The position numbers and the translations under genes are program-made. Below the pieces are notes generated by a model. The model had not been told where the DNA came from. It saw only the letters and a list, made by a program, of their open reading frames with translations, and made no database searches. A stretch of 64,000 bases of DNA, taken from positions 151,697,962 through 151,761,961 of the forward strand of contig NC_061512.1 in the NCBI RefSeq assembly GCF_022539505.1, in the 5' to 3' direction. Below, piece after piece: positions 1 to 10,621 of this stretch. This stretch comes from Lolium rigidum (taxonomy: Eukaryota > Streptophyta > Magnoliopsida > Poales > Poaceae). The first letter of the stretch is position 1. Each line of letters begins with the position of its first letter.

Positions 1-2282
1 TCAACTTGTAACATGTATATCTCATGGATAATTGTCAACATAGAGTAATATAACAAGTACAATATGCAAGTATGTAGGAATCAATGCACAGTTCACACAA
101 GTGTTTGCTTCTTGAGGTGGAGAGAGATAGGTGAACTGACTCAACATAAAAGTAAAAAGAATGGTCCTTCAAAGAGGAAAGCATCGATTGCTATATTTGT
201 GCTAGAGCTTTTATTTTGAAAACATGAAACAATTTTGTCAACGGTAGTAATAAAGCATATGATTATGTACATTATATCTTACAAGTTGCAAGCCTCATGC
301 ATAGTATACTAATAGTGCTTGCACCTTGTCCTAATTAGCTTGGACTACCGGATCTTTGCAATGCACATGTTTTAACCAAGTTTCACAATGGGGTACCTCC
401 ATGCCGCCTGTACAAAGGTCTAAGGAGAAAGCTCGCATTTTGGATTTCTCGCTTTTGATTATTCTCAACTTAGACATCCATACTGGGACAACATGGACAA
501 CAGATAATGGACTCCTCTTTAATGCATAAGCATGTGGCAACAATTATTATTCTCATATGAGATTGAGGATATATGTCCAAACTGAAACTTCCACCATGAA
601 TCATGGCTTTAGTTAGCGGCCCAAAGTTCTTCTCTAACAATATGCATGCTCCAACCATAAAGGTGGTAGATCTCTCTTACTTCGAGACAAGACGGACATG
701 CATAGCAACTCACATGATATTCAAGAAAGAATAGTTGATGGCGTCCCTGAAGCATGGTTATCGCACAACAAGCAACTTAATAAGAGATAAAGTGCATAAG
801 TACATATTCAATACCACAATAGTTTTTAAGCTATTTGTCCCATGAGCTATATATTGCAAAGGTGAATGATGGAATTTTAAAGGTAGCACTCAAGCAATTT
901 ACTTTGGAATGGCGGATAAATACCATGTAGTAGGTAGGTATGGTGGACACAAATGGCATAGTGGTTGGCTCAAGGATTTTGGATGCATGAGAAGTATTCC
1001 CTCTTGATACAAGGTTTAGGCTAGCAAGGTTATTTGAAACAAACACAAGGATGAACGGTACAGCAAAACTCACATAAAAGACATATTGTAAAGATTATAA
1101 GACTCCATACCGTCTTCCTTGTTGTTCAAAACTCAATACTAGATGTTATCTAGACTCTAGAGAAACCAAATATGCAAACCAAATTAGCAAGCTCTAAGTA
1201 TTTCTTCATTAATGGGTGCAAAGTATATGATGCAAGAGCTTAAACATGAGCACAACAATTGCCAAGTATCAAATTATCCAAGACATTTTAGAGTTACTAC
1301 ATGTAGCATTTTCCAATTCCAACCATATAACAATTTAACGAAGAAGAAACTTCGCCATGAATACTATGAGTAGAGCCTAAGGACATATTTGTCCATATGC
1401 TACAGCGGAGCGTGTCTCTCTCCCATAAAGTGAATGCTAGGATCCATTTTATTCAAAAAAACAAAAACAAAAACAAACTGACGCTCCAAGCAAACTACAT
1501 AAGATGTGACGGAATAAAAATATAGTTTCAGGGGAGGAACCTGATAATGTTGTCGATGAAGAAGGGGATGCCTTGGGCATCCCCAAGCTTAGACGCTTGA
1601 GTCTTCTTAGAATATGCAGGGGTGAACCACCGGGGCATCCCCAAGCTTAGAGCTTTCACTCTCCTTGATCATATTGCATCATACTCCTCTCTTGATCCTT
1701 GAAAACTTCCTCCACACCAAACTCGAAACAACTCATTAGAGGGTTAGTGCATAATAAAAATTAACATGTTCAGAGGTGACACAATCATTCTTAACACTTC
1801 TGGACATTGCATAAAGCTACTGGACATTAATGGATCAAAGAAATTCATCCAACATAGCAAAAGAGGCAATGCAAAATAAAGGCAGAATCTGTCAAAACAG
1901 AACAGTCCGTAAAGATGGATTTTATTAGGCCACCAGACTTGCTCAAACGAAAATTCTCAAATTGAATGAAAGTTGCGTACATATCTCAGGATCATGCACG
2001 TAAATTGGCTTAATTTTCTGAGCTTCCTACAGGGAGGTAGACCCAGATTCGTGACAGCAAAGAAATCTGGAACTGCGCAGTAATCCAAATCTAGTACTTA
2101 CTTTACTATCAAAGACTTTACTTGGCACAACAAAACATAAAACTAAGATAAGGAGAGGTTGCTACAGTAGTAAACAACTTCCAAGACACAAATATAAAAC
2201 AAAAATACTTGAGTAAAAACATGGGTTGTCTCCCATAAGCGCTTTTCTTTAACGCTTTTCAGCTAGGCGCAGAAAGTGTATC
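1..2282 (-). other. E0 3' untranslated region
   Basis: No credible gene. The stretch is collinear with 51660-53950 (E1) and, reversed, with 57930-60240 (E2). It contains the paired AAGCTTGGGGATGC-type motifs near 1565-1650, including the inverted repeat GGGGATGCC/GGCATCCCC at 1564-1584, and the block just after the stop codon (2225-2282) that is shared by gag-protease members of the family. Confidence 0.8.
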
Positions 2283-2927
2283 TCAAGTATTATCAAAGGG
2301 TGGTGCACCTACAGCGGGGTTTGGAGTTTTCTCAACCATGCATAGTATATTAGATACATAAGTTTCAGCGTCTCCCTTTTCATTAGTCTTGGGCTTGCTA
2401 CTCTCATCAAACAAATTTTCAGGAACAAGCCAAGCATAGTTATTTTCTAGTGCATCATTCATAGCTAGGAGTTTACATGGTATTGGTGCTTTGATCTCCC
2501 CACCATCATTAGCATTATTAGTGTACCTTATCCTATCCATATCCATTTTTTCAAGGAGACCAACAAAATTAGTATGAGAACCAAGCATATTAAATTTAGC
2601 GAAGACCTTTCTAGCCTCTCTCGCTAGACCACCAAATTCTCTAAGAAGGGTTTCTAAAACAAAATTTTTCTTTTCCCCCTCTTCCAAATCACCAAGTGTA
2701 AGAAACATGTGTTGGATTATAGGATTGAGATTAACAAATTTAGTTTCCAACAGGCGAACTAAAGCAGCAGCAGCAATTTCATAAGTAGGAGCAAATTCTA
2801 CCAAGTGCCTATCTTCAAAATCTTCAACAGTACTAACATGGGTGAAAAATTCTTCTATATTGTTCCTCCCAATTATAGACCCTTGTCCTACCGGTATGTT
2901 TTTTGCGGTAAAATTAAAAGGAAACAT
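2283..2927 (-). CDS. Unrecognised 214-aa retrotransposon protein (E0)
   Basis: I do not recognise this family. The ORF is intact at 214 aa; I chose the ATG at 2925-2927 because it aligns without gaps with the start of the 19657-20301 protein. By hand alignment the two share about 64% of residues over the full length. Conserved blocks are IEEFFTHVS near residue 25, EDFEDR near 35, FVNLNPI near 64, EEGEKK and FVLETLL near 81-93, AREAR near 101, LEKM near 124, WLVPENL near 166 and VEKTPN near 197. No signal peptide, membrane segment, zinc knuckle or retroviral catalytic motif is visible; it looks like a soluble, mixed-charge, largely helical protein. It sits where gag begins in sister elements, and its last codons (DNT-stop) match the end of their protease. 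A role in helping or hijacking partner elements is inference. Confidence 0.75.
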   Translation of the reverse strand: MFPFNFTAKNIPVGQGSIIGRNNIEEFFTHVSTVEDFEDRHLVEFAPTYEIAAAALVRLLETKFVNLNPIIQHMFLTLGDLEEGEKKNFVLETLLREFGGLAREARKVFAKFNMLGSHTNFVGLLEKMDMDRIRYTNNANDGGEIKAPIPCKLLAMNDALENNYAWLVPENLFDESSKPKTNEKGDAETYVSNILCMVEKTPNPAVGAPPFDNT

Positions 2928-3128
2928 GATGAAATAAGTAAAGTAAATGCAAGTAACTAATTTTTTTTTGTGTTTTTGATATAGAGTGCAAGACAGTAAA
3001 TAAAGTAAAGCTAGCAACTAATTTTTTGTGTTTTGATATAATGCAGCAAACAAAGTAGTAAATAAAGCAAGACAAAAACAAAGTAAAGAGATTGAGAAGT
3101 GGAGACTCCCCTTGCAGCGTGTCTTGAT

Positions 3129-3146
3129 CTCCCGACAACGGCGCCG
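3129..3146 (-). other. Primer binding site, tRNA-Asp type, degenerate (E0)
   Basis: The plus strand reads CTCCCGACAACGGCGCCG. The intact sites in this window read TCCCCGGCAACGGCGCCA, which is the 3' end of plant tRNA-Asp. Four positions differ. It lies ten bases inside the 5' LTR, the same place as in C, D, E2 and X. Confidence 0.8.
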
Positions 3147-3156
3147 GAAATTTGCT

Positions 3157-4753
3157 TGATGCGTGTAGTTGACACGTCCGTTGGGAACCCCAAGAGGAAG
3201 GTGTGATGCGCACAGCGGCAAGTTTCCTCAGTAAGAAACCAAGGTTTAATCGAACCAGTAGGAGTCAAGAAGCACGTTGAAGGTTGATGGCGGCGGGATG
3301 TAGTGCGGCGCAACACCGAAGATTCCGGCGCCAACGTGGAACCTGCACAACACAACCAAAGTACTTTGCCCCAACGAAACAGGTGAGGTTGTCAATCTCA
3401 CCGGCTTGCTGTAACAAAGGATTAACCGTATTGTGTGGAAGATGATTATTTGCAGAGAAAACGATAAAACAAGTATTGCAGCAGATTTGTATTTCGAGTA
3501 TTAAAAGAATGGACCGGGGTCCACAGTTCACTAGAGGTGTCTCTCCCATAAGATAAAAGCATGTTGGGTGAACAAATTACAGTCGGGCAATTGACAAATA
3601 GGGAGGGCATAACAATGCACATACATGGCATGATAAGTATAGTGAGATTTAATTGGGCATTACGACAAAGTACATAGACCGCCATCCAACTGCATCTATG
3701 CCTAAAAAGTCCACCTTCAGATTATCGTCCGAACCCCTTCCAGTATTAAGTCTCAAAGCAACAGACAATTGCATTAAGTATGGTGCGTAATGTAATCAAC
3801 AACTACATCCTCGGACATAGCGCCAATGTTTTATCCCTAGTGGCAACAGCACAACACAACCTTAGAACTTTCATCACTCTGTCCCAGGTGTCAATGCAGG
3901 CATGAACCCACTATCGAGCATAAATACTCCCTCTTGGAGTTAAAAGCAAAAACTTGGCCAGAGCCTCTACTAGTAACGGAGAGCATGCAAGATCATAAAC
4001 AACACATATGTAATAACTTGATAATTAACATAACATGGTATTCTCTATCCATCGGATCCCGACAAACACAACATAGAGTATTACGGATAGATGATCTTGA
4101 TCATGTTAGGCAGCTCACAAGATCCAACAATGAAGCACAATGAGGAGAAGACAACCATCTAGCTACTGCTATGGACCCATAGTCCAGGGTGAACTACTCA
4201 CTCATCACTCCGGAGGCGACCATGGCGGTGTAGAGTCCTCCGGGAGATGAATCCCCTCTCCGGCGAGGTGCCGGAGGAGATCTCCGAGAATCCCCCGAGA
4301 TGGGATCGGCGGCGGCGGCGTCTCAGTAAGGTTTTCCGTATCGTGGTTTTTCGCATCATGGGTTTCGTGACGGAGGCTTTAAGTAGGCGGAAGGGCAGAG
4401 TCGGGGGCCTGACGAGGGGCCCACACCATAGGGCGGCGCGGGCCCCCCCTTGGCCGCGCCGCCATGTGGTGTCGCCACCTCGTGGCCCCACTTCGTATGC
4501 TCTTCGGTCTTACGGAAGGTTCGTGGCAAAATAGGCCCCTGGGTCTTCGTTTCGTCCAATTCCGAGAATATTTCGTTAATAGGATTTCGAAACCAAAAAC
4601 GACGAAAAACGAGAACTGGCACTTCGGCATCTTGTTAATAGGTTAGTTCCAGAAAATGCACGAATATGACATAAAGTGTGCATAAAACATGTAGGTATCA
4701 TCAATAATATGGCATAGAACATAAGAAATTATCGATACGTCGGAGACGTATCA
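3157..4753 (-). repeat. 5' LTR of E0 (type A)
   Basis: 1597 bp. On the minus strand it starts TGATACGTCTCCGACGTATC and ends in CA. It is nearly the same sequence as 49770-51367 and 60757-62358, with scattered substitutions and one-base indels. ORFs inside it (for example 4198-4534) are GC-rich LTR reading frames, not genes. Confidence 0.9.
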
Positions 4754-6943
4754 GTACGTCATATGCGGTAGTTCATACCTCGATTTCCTTGTACAGTTGT
4801 GCTCTTCTAATCAAAACCTACCTCCAGGACAGGTTTTTACTCCATTTTGGTTCTGTTATTCCGTCGCCGTCCGACGCCACTGCCGCACAATCCACTCGCC
4901 ATCATCGCTAAGCCACGCCAAGGATACCCGAGACTGCCGTCTGGTGCCGCACATAGTCCTCCATTTCTCTGTCGCCAAGGACCGCCGTAGCGTCGCCCGA
5001 GTCCACGGCCGTTCCGCCATCGTCGTCCTCTTCCTAGTCATCATCGACTCGCTGTACGATCGGTAAGGACGTCTTCATCCCGTTCTTTTGATCTTTAGTA
5101 TAAGTTACGGATCATTTACCATACTGTTACCAACAGCCTATCGTGTCTAGACATGTGTCTTTCTTTTCCGTTTCTATTTTCCTTTCACGCGTACGTGCAG
5201 ACCAAACCGATCGATCGGTTCATACATTGTGCTAGTTAATATAATCCACGTACAGAAGCTTTAAAATTTTATATCTTTAATTCTAGATCTCCGTTTTAGA
5301 TAATTCCTTTTGCATTTAGTTTGTAACTAAATTATATCTACAACTTTCATGTAGAAACTTTTCCACACGTACGTGCCAGAAGCTTTACACCGCGTGGCAA
5401 ACGTTTGGTCAGCACTCCCAACCCAATGATATAACTATTAACATCTGAGCAAGAAGCTTATTTGAGGAATCTAATCATTTTCCTCTTTCGTGGAAGAATC
5501 TAGCGTGCACGTACATATCTCAACTTCGATTGTTGCCGTTTTGTACTCTGCTAGTTTTCGAACGTCTTTCTCGTACATGGTTGGAGCGTGTACGTTTTAA
5601 AGTTGGGACCCCTTTCAATGACATATCGCTGATCTCTCCATTAACTAGGGTCTTTTGTGCTGGAGCAGTTGCACCGGATGCAAGGAACTGTTGATCCGGC
5701 AACTGTGTGCTGTTGTCTATGGAAAACGACTGTTCTTGTCGTATGTTTCGGATAGACATCAGCAAAACTAACTGTTCTTTTTATTCTGGAATCTTCAAAA
5801 CTCCCGGTCGGGGAAAACGCCGACAGTACAGTACGTAAGAACCCACGAGATCAACAAGCAGACAGAAGCGACATAAACCACATCGAGTAAAATATAGAAG
5901 TAAATAAAAACGAGTCAGTAGCAAAAAAAAAATCAGAAAACTAGTTCTGAGGCGTGGAGTCACGTCTAGCCCTGATTTCCAGTCTAATAACATTTTAATA
6001 GCAATCCTGATTGATGGGATCCATTTGTCATCGGTGAGTCGGTATCACACGTGGAGCAGGAGCTGTGTTGGACGCGGGATCCACATGTCAGCCACACTTT
6101 TTTTCTCCTTTTTTTCTCTCCTCTCATTTTCTCTCTCTACTCGCACACTTCCGGCAGCCACCTCCTCCGCTCCGCTCGGCATTCTCCGTGTTCTCTCCAT
6201 CCTCTCATTGGTCGACCCCTCCTCCAGCACTAGGCGGTGGACGCCGAGGCCATGAAGGGCATGCGGTCGTGCCTGTGGCTCTACCTGGGGGCCATCCCGG
6301 CGCTACGGTTGGCAGCGTGGGCTGTGGCGAACGGGCGGTACTGCGATGTGCGGGAGGTGCTGGAGGCGGCGTAGTAGGTGGCCAAGGCATGTGTGCCTCC
6401 CAATTCCAACGATTTGTAGTGGTCGTCAGCGGCACAGCTCCTTCCCTGCTCAAATCCCCTCGGCGATGGATCCCATGGATGAGGGTGACTGTGATGGGGA
6501 GCATGGGTGAGACGACCTGCATCCCTATACCGAGAGTGCACGCCATGCGCCCCTGGGTGGATCGATGTCCACAACCCTGGTGGATGTCACCTTAGGCACC
6601 AGAGGATTCCATGCCGCCGGTGCCACGAAAGGAACATGAGCAGCAGTAAGAGATTTCTCGACGTACCTTCTGCCGCCAGCTGACATCCTCGCCGACTCGG
6701 CACACAGCTTTAACTCGTGGAGGTGGGGCTGATTCGACCACCTCGAATGGGATCCAAGGAACCAAGCGGGGTTCCTCGTCGATAACGAGTACAATTAAGC
6801 CGCTCCGCTCGTGCCGTTGAAGGAGGAGAAGGAGTAGGAAGAGGAGGGGAGGAGGGGAGGAGGAAGAGGAGGAGCGGGATGACACTGAGGACAACCTCGG
6901 CTACCTGGTAAAACTCGCGGAGAAGGCCAAGGTGGATGAGCTC
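4754..6943. other. Low-copy-looking flank, no clear gene
   Basis: This is the only long stretch without an obvious LTR relationship to the rest of the window. 4770-5070 is GC-rich with an 89-codon plus-strand frame (4797-5066) ending beside GGTAAGG, which looks like a splice donor. 5070-5770 is AT-rich. 5770-6000 is unremarkable. 6090-6150 is an extended pyrimidine tract (mostly T and C), and 6823-6875 is an almost pure purine tract. It may hold a decayed gene or an old transposon; I cannot decide. Confidence 0.4.
6252..6940 (+). pseudogene. Possible gene remnant, unrecognised
   Basis: An ATG at 6252 opens a 40-codon frame (stop 6372-6374) with a hydrophobic, exon-like start (MKGMRSCLWLYLGAIPALR). 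It follows a pyrimidine-rich stretch of the kind seen in grass 5' leaders. Further on, 6889-6939 reads DNLGYLVKLAEKAKVDE in one frame after an acidic run; the KLAE spacing faintly recalls the 14-3-3 N-terminus, but this is too short to assign. No continuous frame joins the pieces. It is cut off at 6944 by element H. Confidence 0.15.
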
Positions 6944-8577
6944 TGTAATATCCCAGGGTTTGGGGTTACAAAAATAGAGGAAACAGATGTGTGCATTGCA
7001 TTCATGCATAAAAAATCTGGGGAATTTCGCGCTTTAAAGTAAAACATGTCACAGTAACTGAATTTTCACTTAACCTTGATGGAATTGAAGTAGATCATCA
7101 AGCCAAGTGCTATAAACCTCAATGTGACCTTTGTTAAAACCTTGTTTTGGGTAGAGATGATTTGATCTAAGGGGTTAGATCAAATGGAACTAAAATCAAC
7201 ACAACAATACTTTAATCAAGGATCAACTACTTGATCTTATCAAAGATCATAACATGGTATTCCTTGCCACACCACGTGAACATCTATTCAACTGGAAATC
7301 AAGTAAAAATAAAATAGAGAAACTACTCCTAACTTATCTTTTCCATGTATTAAACTAATTCATGTTCTTACCATGAACCTCATGGTATTCATTCTACTTC
7401 ATTCTTGGAATCATGACAAGGATCTCAACTCTAGAAATGTTCCCTAGTTTCCATTTGCTATATTCTTCTCTATTCAAACTATTATACATCAAAACCTATA
7501 GAAGAGAGAGTTCTATATCCATTAGAAAAACACTATCAACTTTGAACTAAACCTTGGATATATATCCATATTCTCAAACCATCATCTTTAAGAAGAACCC
7601 TAGGATATTATTCAAGACATTTTCTAGAGAGAGAACCCATATATGTTAAACATAGATATTGATGATCACATCATTTTATATGGAGCCTAACCTTAGGGTG
7701 ATATTAAAGTCCTTCCCAAATGAGAGAGACCATCTATACCAATCCTAGCTTTACCTATTTAAGAATCAAGAATAATCTTTGAACTAATGTATTAGGAGAT
7801 AAACCATTTCATCTTGGAATGGTAAGATGACCAAATATCAAATGGAATAAGATCATATCCATAAATTGATGAAGTAAAGTAGATACTAATTCAACTAAGT
7901 TATCCAGGTGGAGACTTAACCTTTTCATACTAATGAGATCTTGTGAGTACACCATAAACCCTAGAATAACTATTCATATATGAGAGAGCTCAAGCTATGG
8001 TGTTCCACTCAAATTAGTTGAGGCAACACCTGGATTTGAGGAAGAGAACTATTCATATAACCAGATAATTAAATCATCATTCCTTGAGAAGAACTCTAAG
8101 TAATTATCGCAGGCATTCTCCTGGGATATAAACTATTGAGGTAACCATAGCCATGTCCATCCATGAAAGTATAAAAGAAGTACTATACCTAGTAGATCAA
8201 GACAATACTTGACCCTAGAAGTGAGAAACCTAGCTAGTTCATCAGAGATACCTTAGGAAGTCAAATCTTTGATCATTATAAATTAAGTAATGATCATAAA
8301 CCCTAAGAACTTGAGATAGAAGACATTAAGAATAAGTTGATCATGTATAACCCATGACCATGCTTTGAAGATATATAAGGATAAGTTAAACCCTAGGAGA
8401 TAAGTAGATATCATACATCCCATGAAATCTTAGGGAGAACACTAGTAAGCAACCCTAGATTTATATTCCAATTCTATCTTGGGAATCAAGTGGTGATCAT
8501 AAGTGGAATCCTATCACATCTACATTCCACTTATTCCTTAATTAAGGAACATAAGAAACCTTAGAGCCAAACCCTAT

Positions 8578-8741
8578 TGTTAGAGTATACGTACGGTTTA
8601 GGTAATCTAGGATAGAGATAGATCTTGTGTCTTGTCTTGCACTCCAAGATGATCCATGTACGCCTATATATACTCGCTCATGAGGCTCAATAATACATCC
8701 AACATATTCCGCCAATCTCTCTCCCTCTCTATCGTTCTACA
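8578..8741 (+). repeat. Array LTR 1
   Basis: 164 bp from TGTTAGAG to TTCTACA. It adjoins the left TSD CCTAT and the primer site at 8742. Confidence 0.9.
8665..8672 (+). promoter_or_regulatory. TATA box in array LTR
   Basis: TATATATA lies about 70 bp before the LTR end and is present in all four LTRs. With AATAAT about 20 bases downstream it gives a compact promoter and polyadenylation region in 164 bp. The transcription start is inferred, not seen. Confidence 0.55.
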
Positions 8742-8753
8742 TGGTATCAGAGC
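8742..8753 (+). other. Primer binding site, initiator tRNA-Met (array unit 1)
   Basis: TGGTATCAGAGC directly follows the LTR and is complementary to the 3' end of plant initiator tRNA-Met. The same site occurs at 10622-10633 and 12490-12501. Confidence 0.9.
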
Positions 8754-10457
8754 GGCGCCGATCCTAACCTAGTCGCCGCCCAAGCTTCCGCGCCGCGCCG
8801 CCCCCGGGGAGGTCGATCTCCATGATCTACTCCGGGGGCCGCGCAACCCGTATGACGGTTCGTCCGCCGATCCGTTGATCCGCTGCCCTCGAGTCTTTTT
8901 TTCCAATCCGTAGATTGGTTTTCTTTTTGCGCCACCGGTCGCTCGACCGGCGTTTTCTTTTTTGGTTTTTCCGATCATAGATCGGATTGAGTCGCCCACC
9001 GTCGTCGTCATCATGCGCCTCTACTCCAACCTCGGCATCGACTGCACCGGCCATCTTCATCAACTGTGCGGCACGACCGCACGCGTCACACACGGGACGC
9101 CTACGTGCGACACAGCAGGCTGTCTCGCCCGCGCGGTCTCCATCGCTGGTCCGTCTTCGCCGTCATCGCCCGGGACATCACCGACAACGTCACCAATGAC
9201 TCCAATCTGCGGCACGTCGTCCAAGCCATGGCGCGTACAGCGCCGCCGTCGGTCTGATCAACCGACCTCGCGCACGTCTCCGTCAAACACGTCCCCGAGC
9301 ACGCGCCTACCACCGATCGAGCTACGGGCTGCCGCTGCATCGCCCCTTCGGGCCGCAGCGCCGCCGCCTTTGGTCCATGCTACCGGCCTCCGACGCGCCT
9401 TTCAAAGCGTGTACGTTGCTGGTGGCCTCCTGCCGCTGCATCGACTCGCGCCCTGCAGCTACGCCGGCCCCTCGGGCTGAGACGTCGCCGCACGCAGTCT
9501 ACTTCGCCGTCCCCGCGCACCGACGTTCCAGGCTACTACCGCGCCGCCCCATCGGCGCAGGTCGCCACCGTCAGCGCAAGGTCTACGTCAAGCCGCCGGG
9601 TTCCTCCTCGCCAACTTCGAGTACCACCGCCGCACCTCCACAGGTACCCTGCATGACCACTCTGGTCGTCGCAGGCCTCGCCGACCACCTCTACAGTCTA
9701 GGCATCCAGCACGGTCACTCCTGGTCACCGCTGGTTTCGCCGCCTTCTACGTCTCCGTCCACCACGACCTCGCGGTCCATGATGGTCCCTTCCCTCGCAC
9801 GCCTCGGTATTGGCAACACCGACGCGTGCCTTCGTCCCCGACGCGTCCCCGAGCCTGGCAAGCTCGGGCCAGCGCCTCGTCTTCATCGGCTTCGACAACG
9901 TCTTCATCGGCATCGCCTCTTCTACGACTGCCTCGACCGCGTCGCCGACTTCGTCTTTGCGTACTCGGTTCTGGCAAAACCGGAGTATGCCTTCGTCCCC
10001 GACGTGCGCCTAGTTCTGGCAAAACTAGGGCAGCACCTCGTCCTCGATGGCTCGGACTGCATCGACTTCGGCATCGACAACCTCCATGACTGCCTCGACG
10101 CGTCTCCGTCACTCTCCTCGCGCACTATGCGCTTGCGGCTTCATGTGCGGCTACCTCGACACCGGCACCCGACCACGACATCGACCACGGCATCCCCCTC
10201 GCGCGGCTACCCCGACCAAAGTTGCAGCACCCACACGCTCTCGGCTACCTCGACATCGGCACAAAGGGCTATCACCTCACATGAGCACATCGGCTTCTTC
10301 TACAGTCCAAGCATCCGCGACGCGACACAGTCCACGACGCTCCCGCTACGACTGCGGGGGAGTGTCATCCTTCTGGGGTCCACTTCGGTTTATCTCCAGT
10401 CTGACCGTCCACGTCGTTCATGTTGTTCACGACGCTCCCGCTACGACTGCGGGGGAG
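8754..10457 (+). other. Internal region, array unit 1 (structured, non-coding)
   Basis: GC-rich. The leader has three perfect hairpins (8903-8985). The distal half has imperfect direct repeats of about 160 bp, each containing a stem-loop with loop CTGGCAA (9848-9868, 9962-9987, 10009-10029). A 105-bp direct repeat near the end duplicates the purine tract. Long frames such as 9377-10495 are proline/serine-rich, change frame between the three units and match no retroelement protein I know, so I do not call them genes. Confidence 0.75.
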
Positions 10458-10621
10458 TGTTAGAGTATACGTACGGTTTACGTAATCTAGGATAGAGATC
10501 GATCTTGTGTCTTGTCTTGCACTCCAAGATGATCCATGTACGCCTATATATACTCGCCCATGAAGCTCAATAATACATCCAACATATTCCGCTAATCTCT
10601 CTCCCTCTCTATCGTTCTACA
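10458..10621 (+). repeat. Array LTR 2
   Basis: 164 bp, starting 1880 bp after LTR 1 and almost the same sequence. It ends at TTCTACA, followed directly by the primer site at 10622-10633. Confidence 0.9.

Larger units (their letters stand above)
1..4753 (-). mobile_element. E0: LTR retrotransposon with 214-aa ORF, 3' end outside window
   Basis: Read on the minus strand this is 5' LTR (3157-4753), a tRNA-Asp primer site (3129-3146), a leader, one ORF (2283-2927) and about 2.3 kb of 3' untranslated DNA running off the window start; the 3' LTR is not seen. The LTR is nearly the same as those of E1 (49770-51367) and E2 (60757-62358), and the 3' untranslated DNA matches 51660-53950. Those two elements carry gag-protease instead, so E0 is a non-autonomous relative. 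The base pairs after the LTR (4754-4758, GTACG) would be one TSD copy; its partner lies outside. Confidence 0.85.

Noticed and set aside
7500..8577. Many AACCCTA words, telomere-like
   Set aside because: Scattered and not in tandem; usual wording of this long LTR class.
8742..8753. tRNA-like sequences
   Set aside because: Only 12-18 base primer sites complementary to tRNA 3' ends; no cloverleaf or promoter boxes around them.
9377..10495. 372-aa plus-strand ORF and several similar frames in the array (11-14 kb)
   Set aside because: The frame changes length and register between three near-identical units, the composition is proline/serine/arginine-rich on several frames at once, and no retroelement motif appears. 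These are GC-rich shadow frames.
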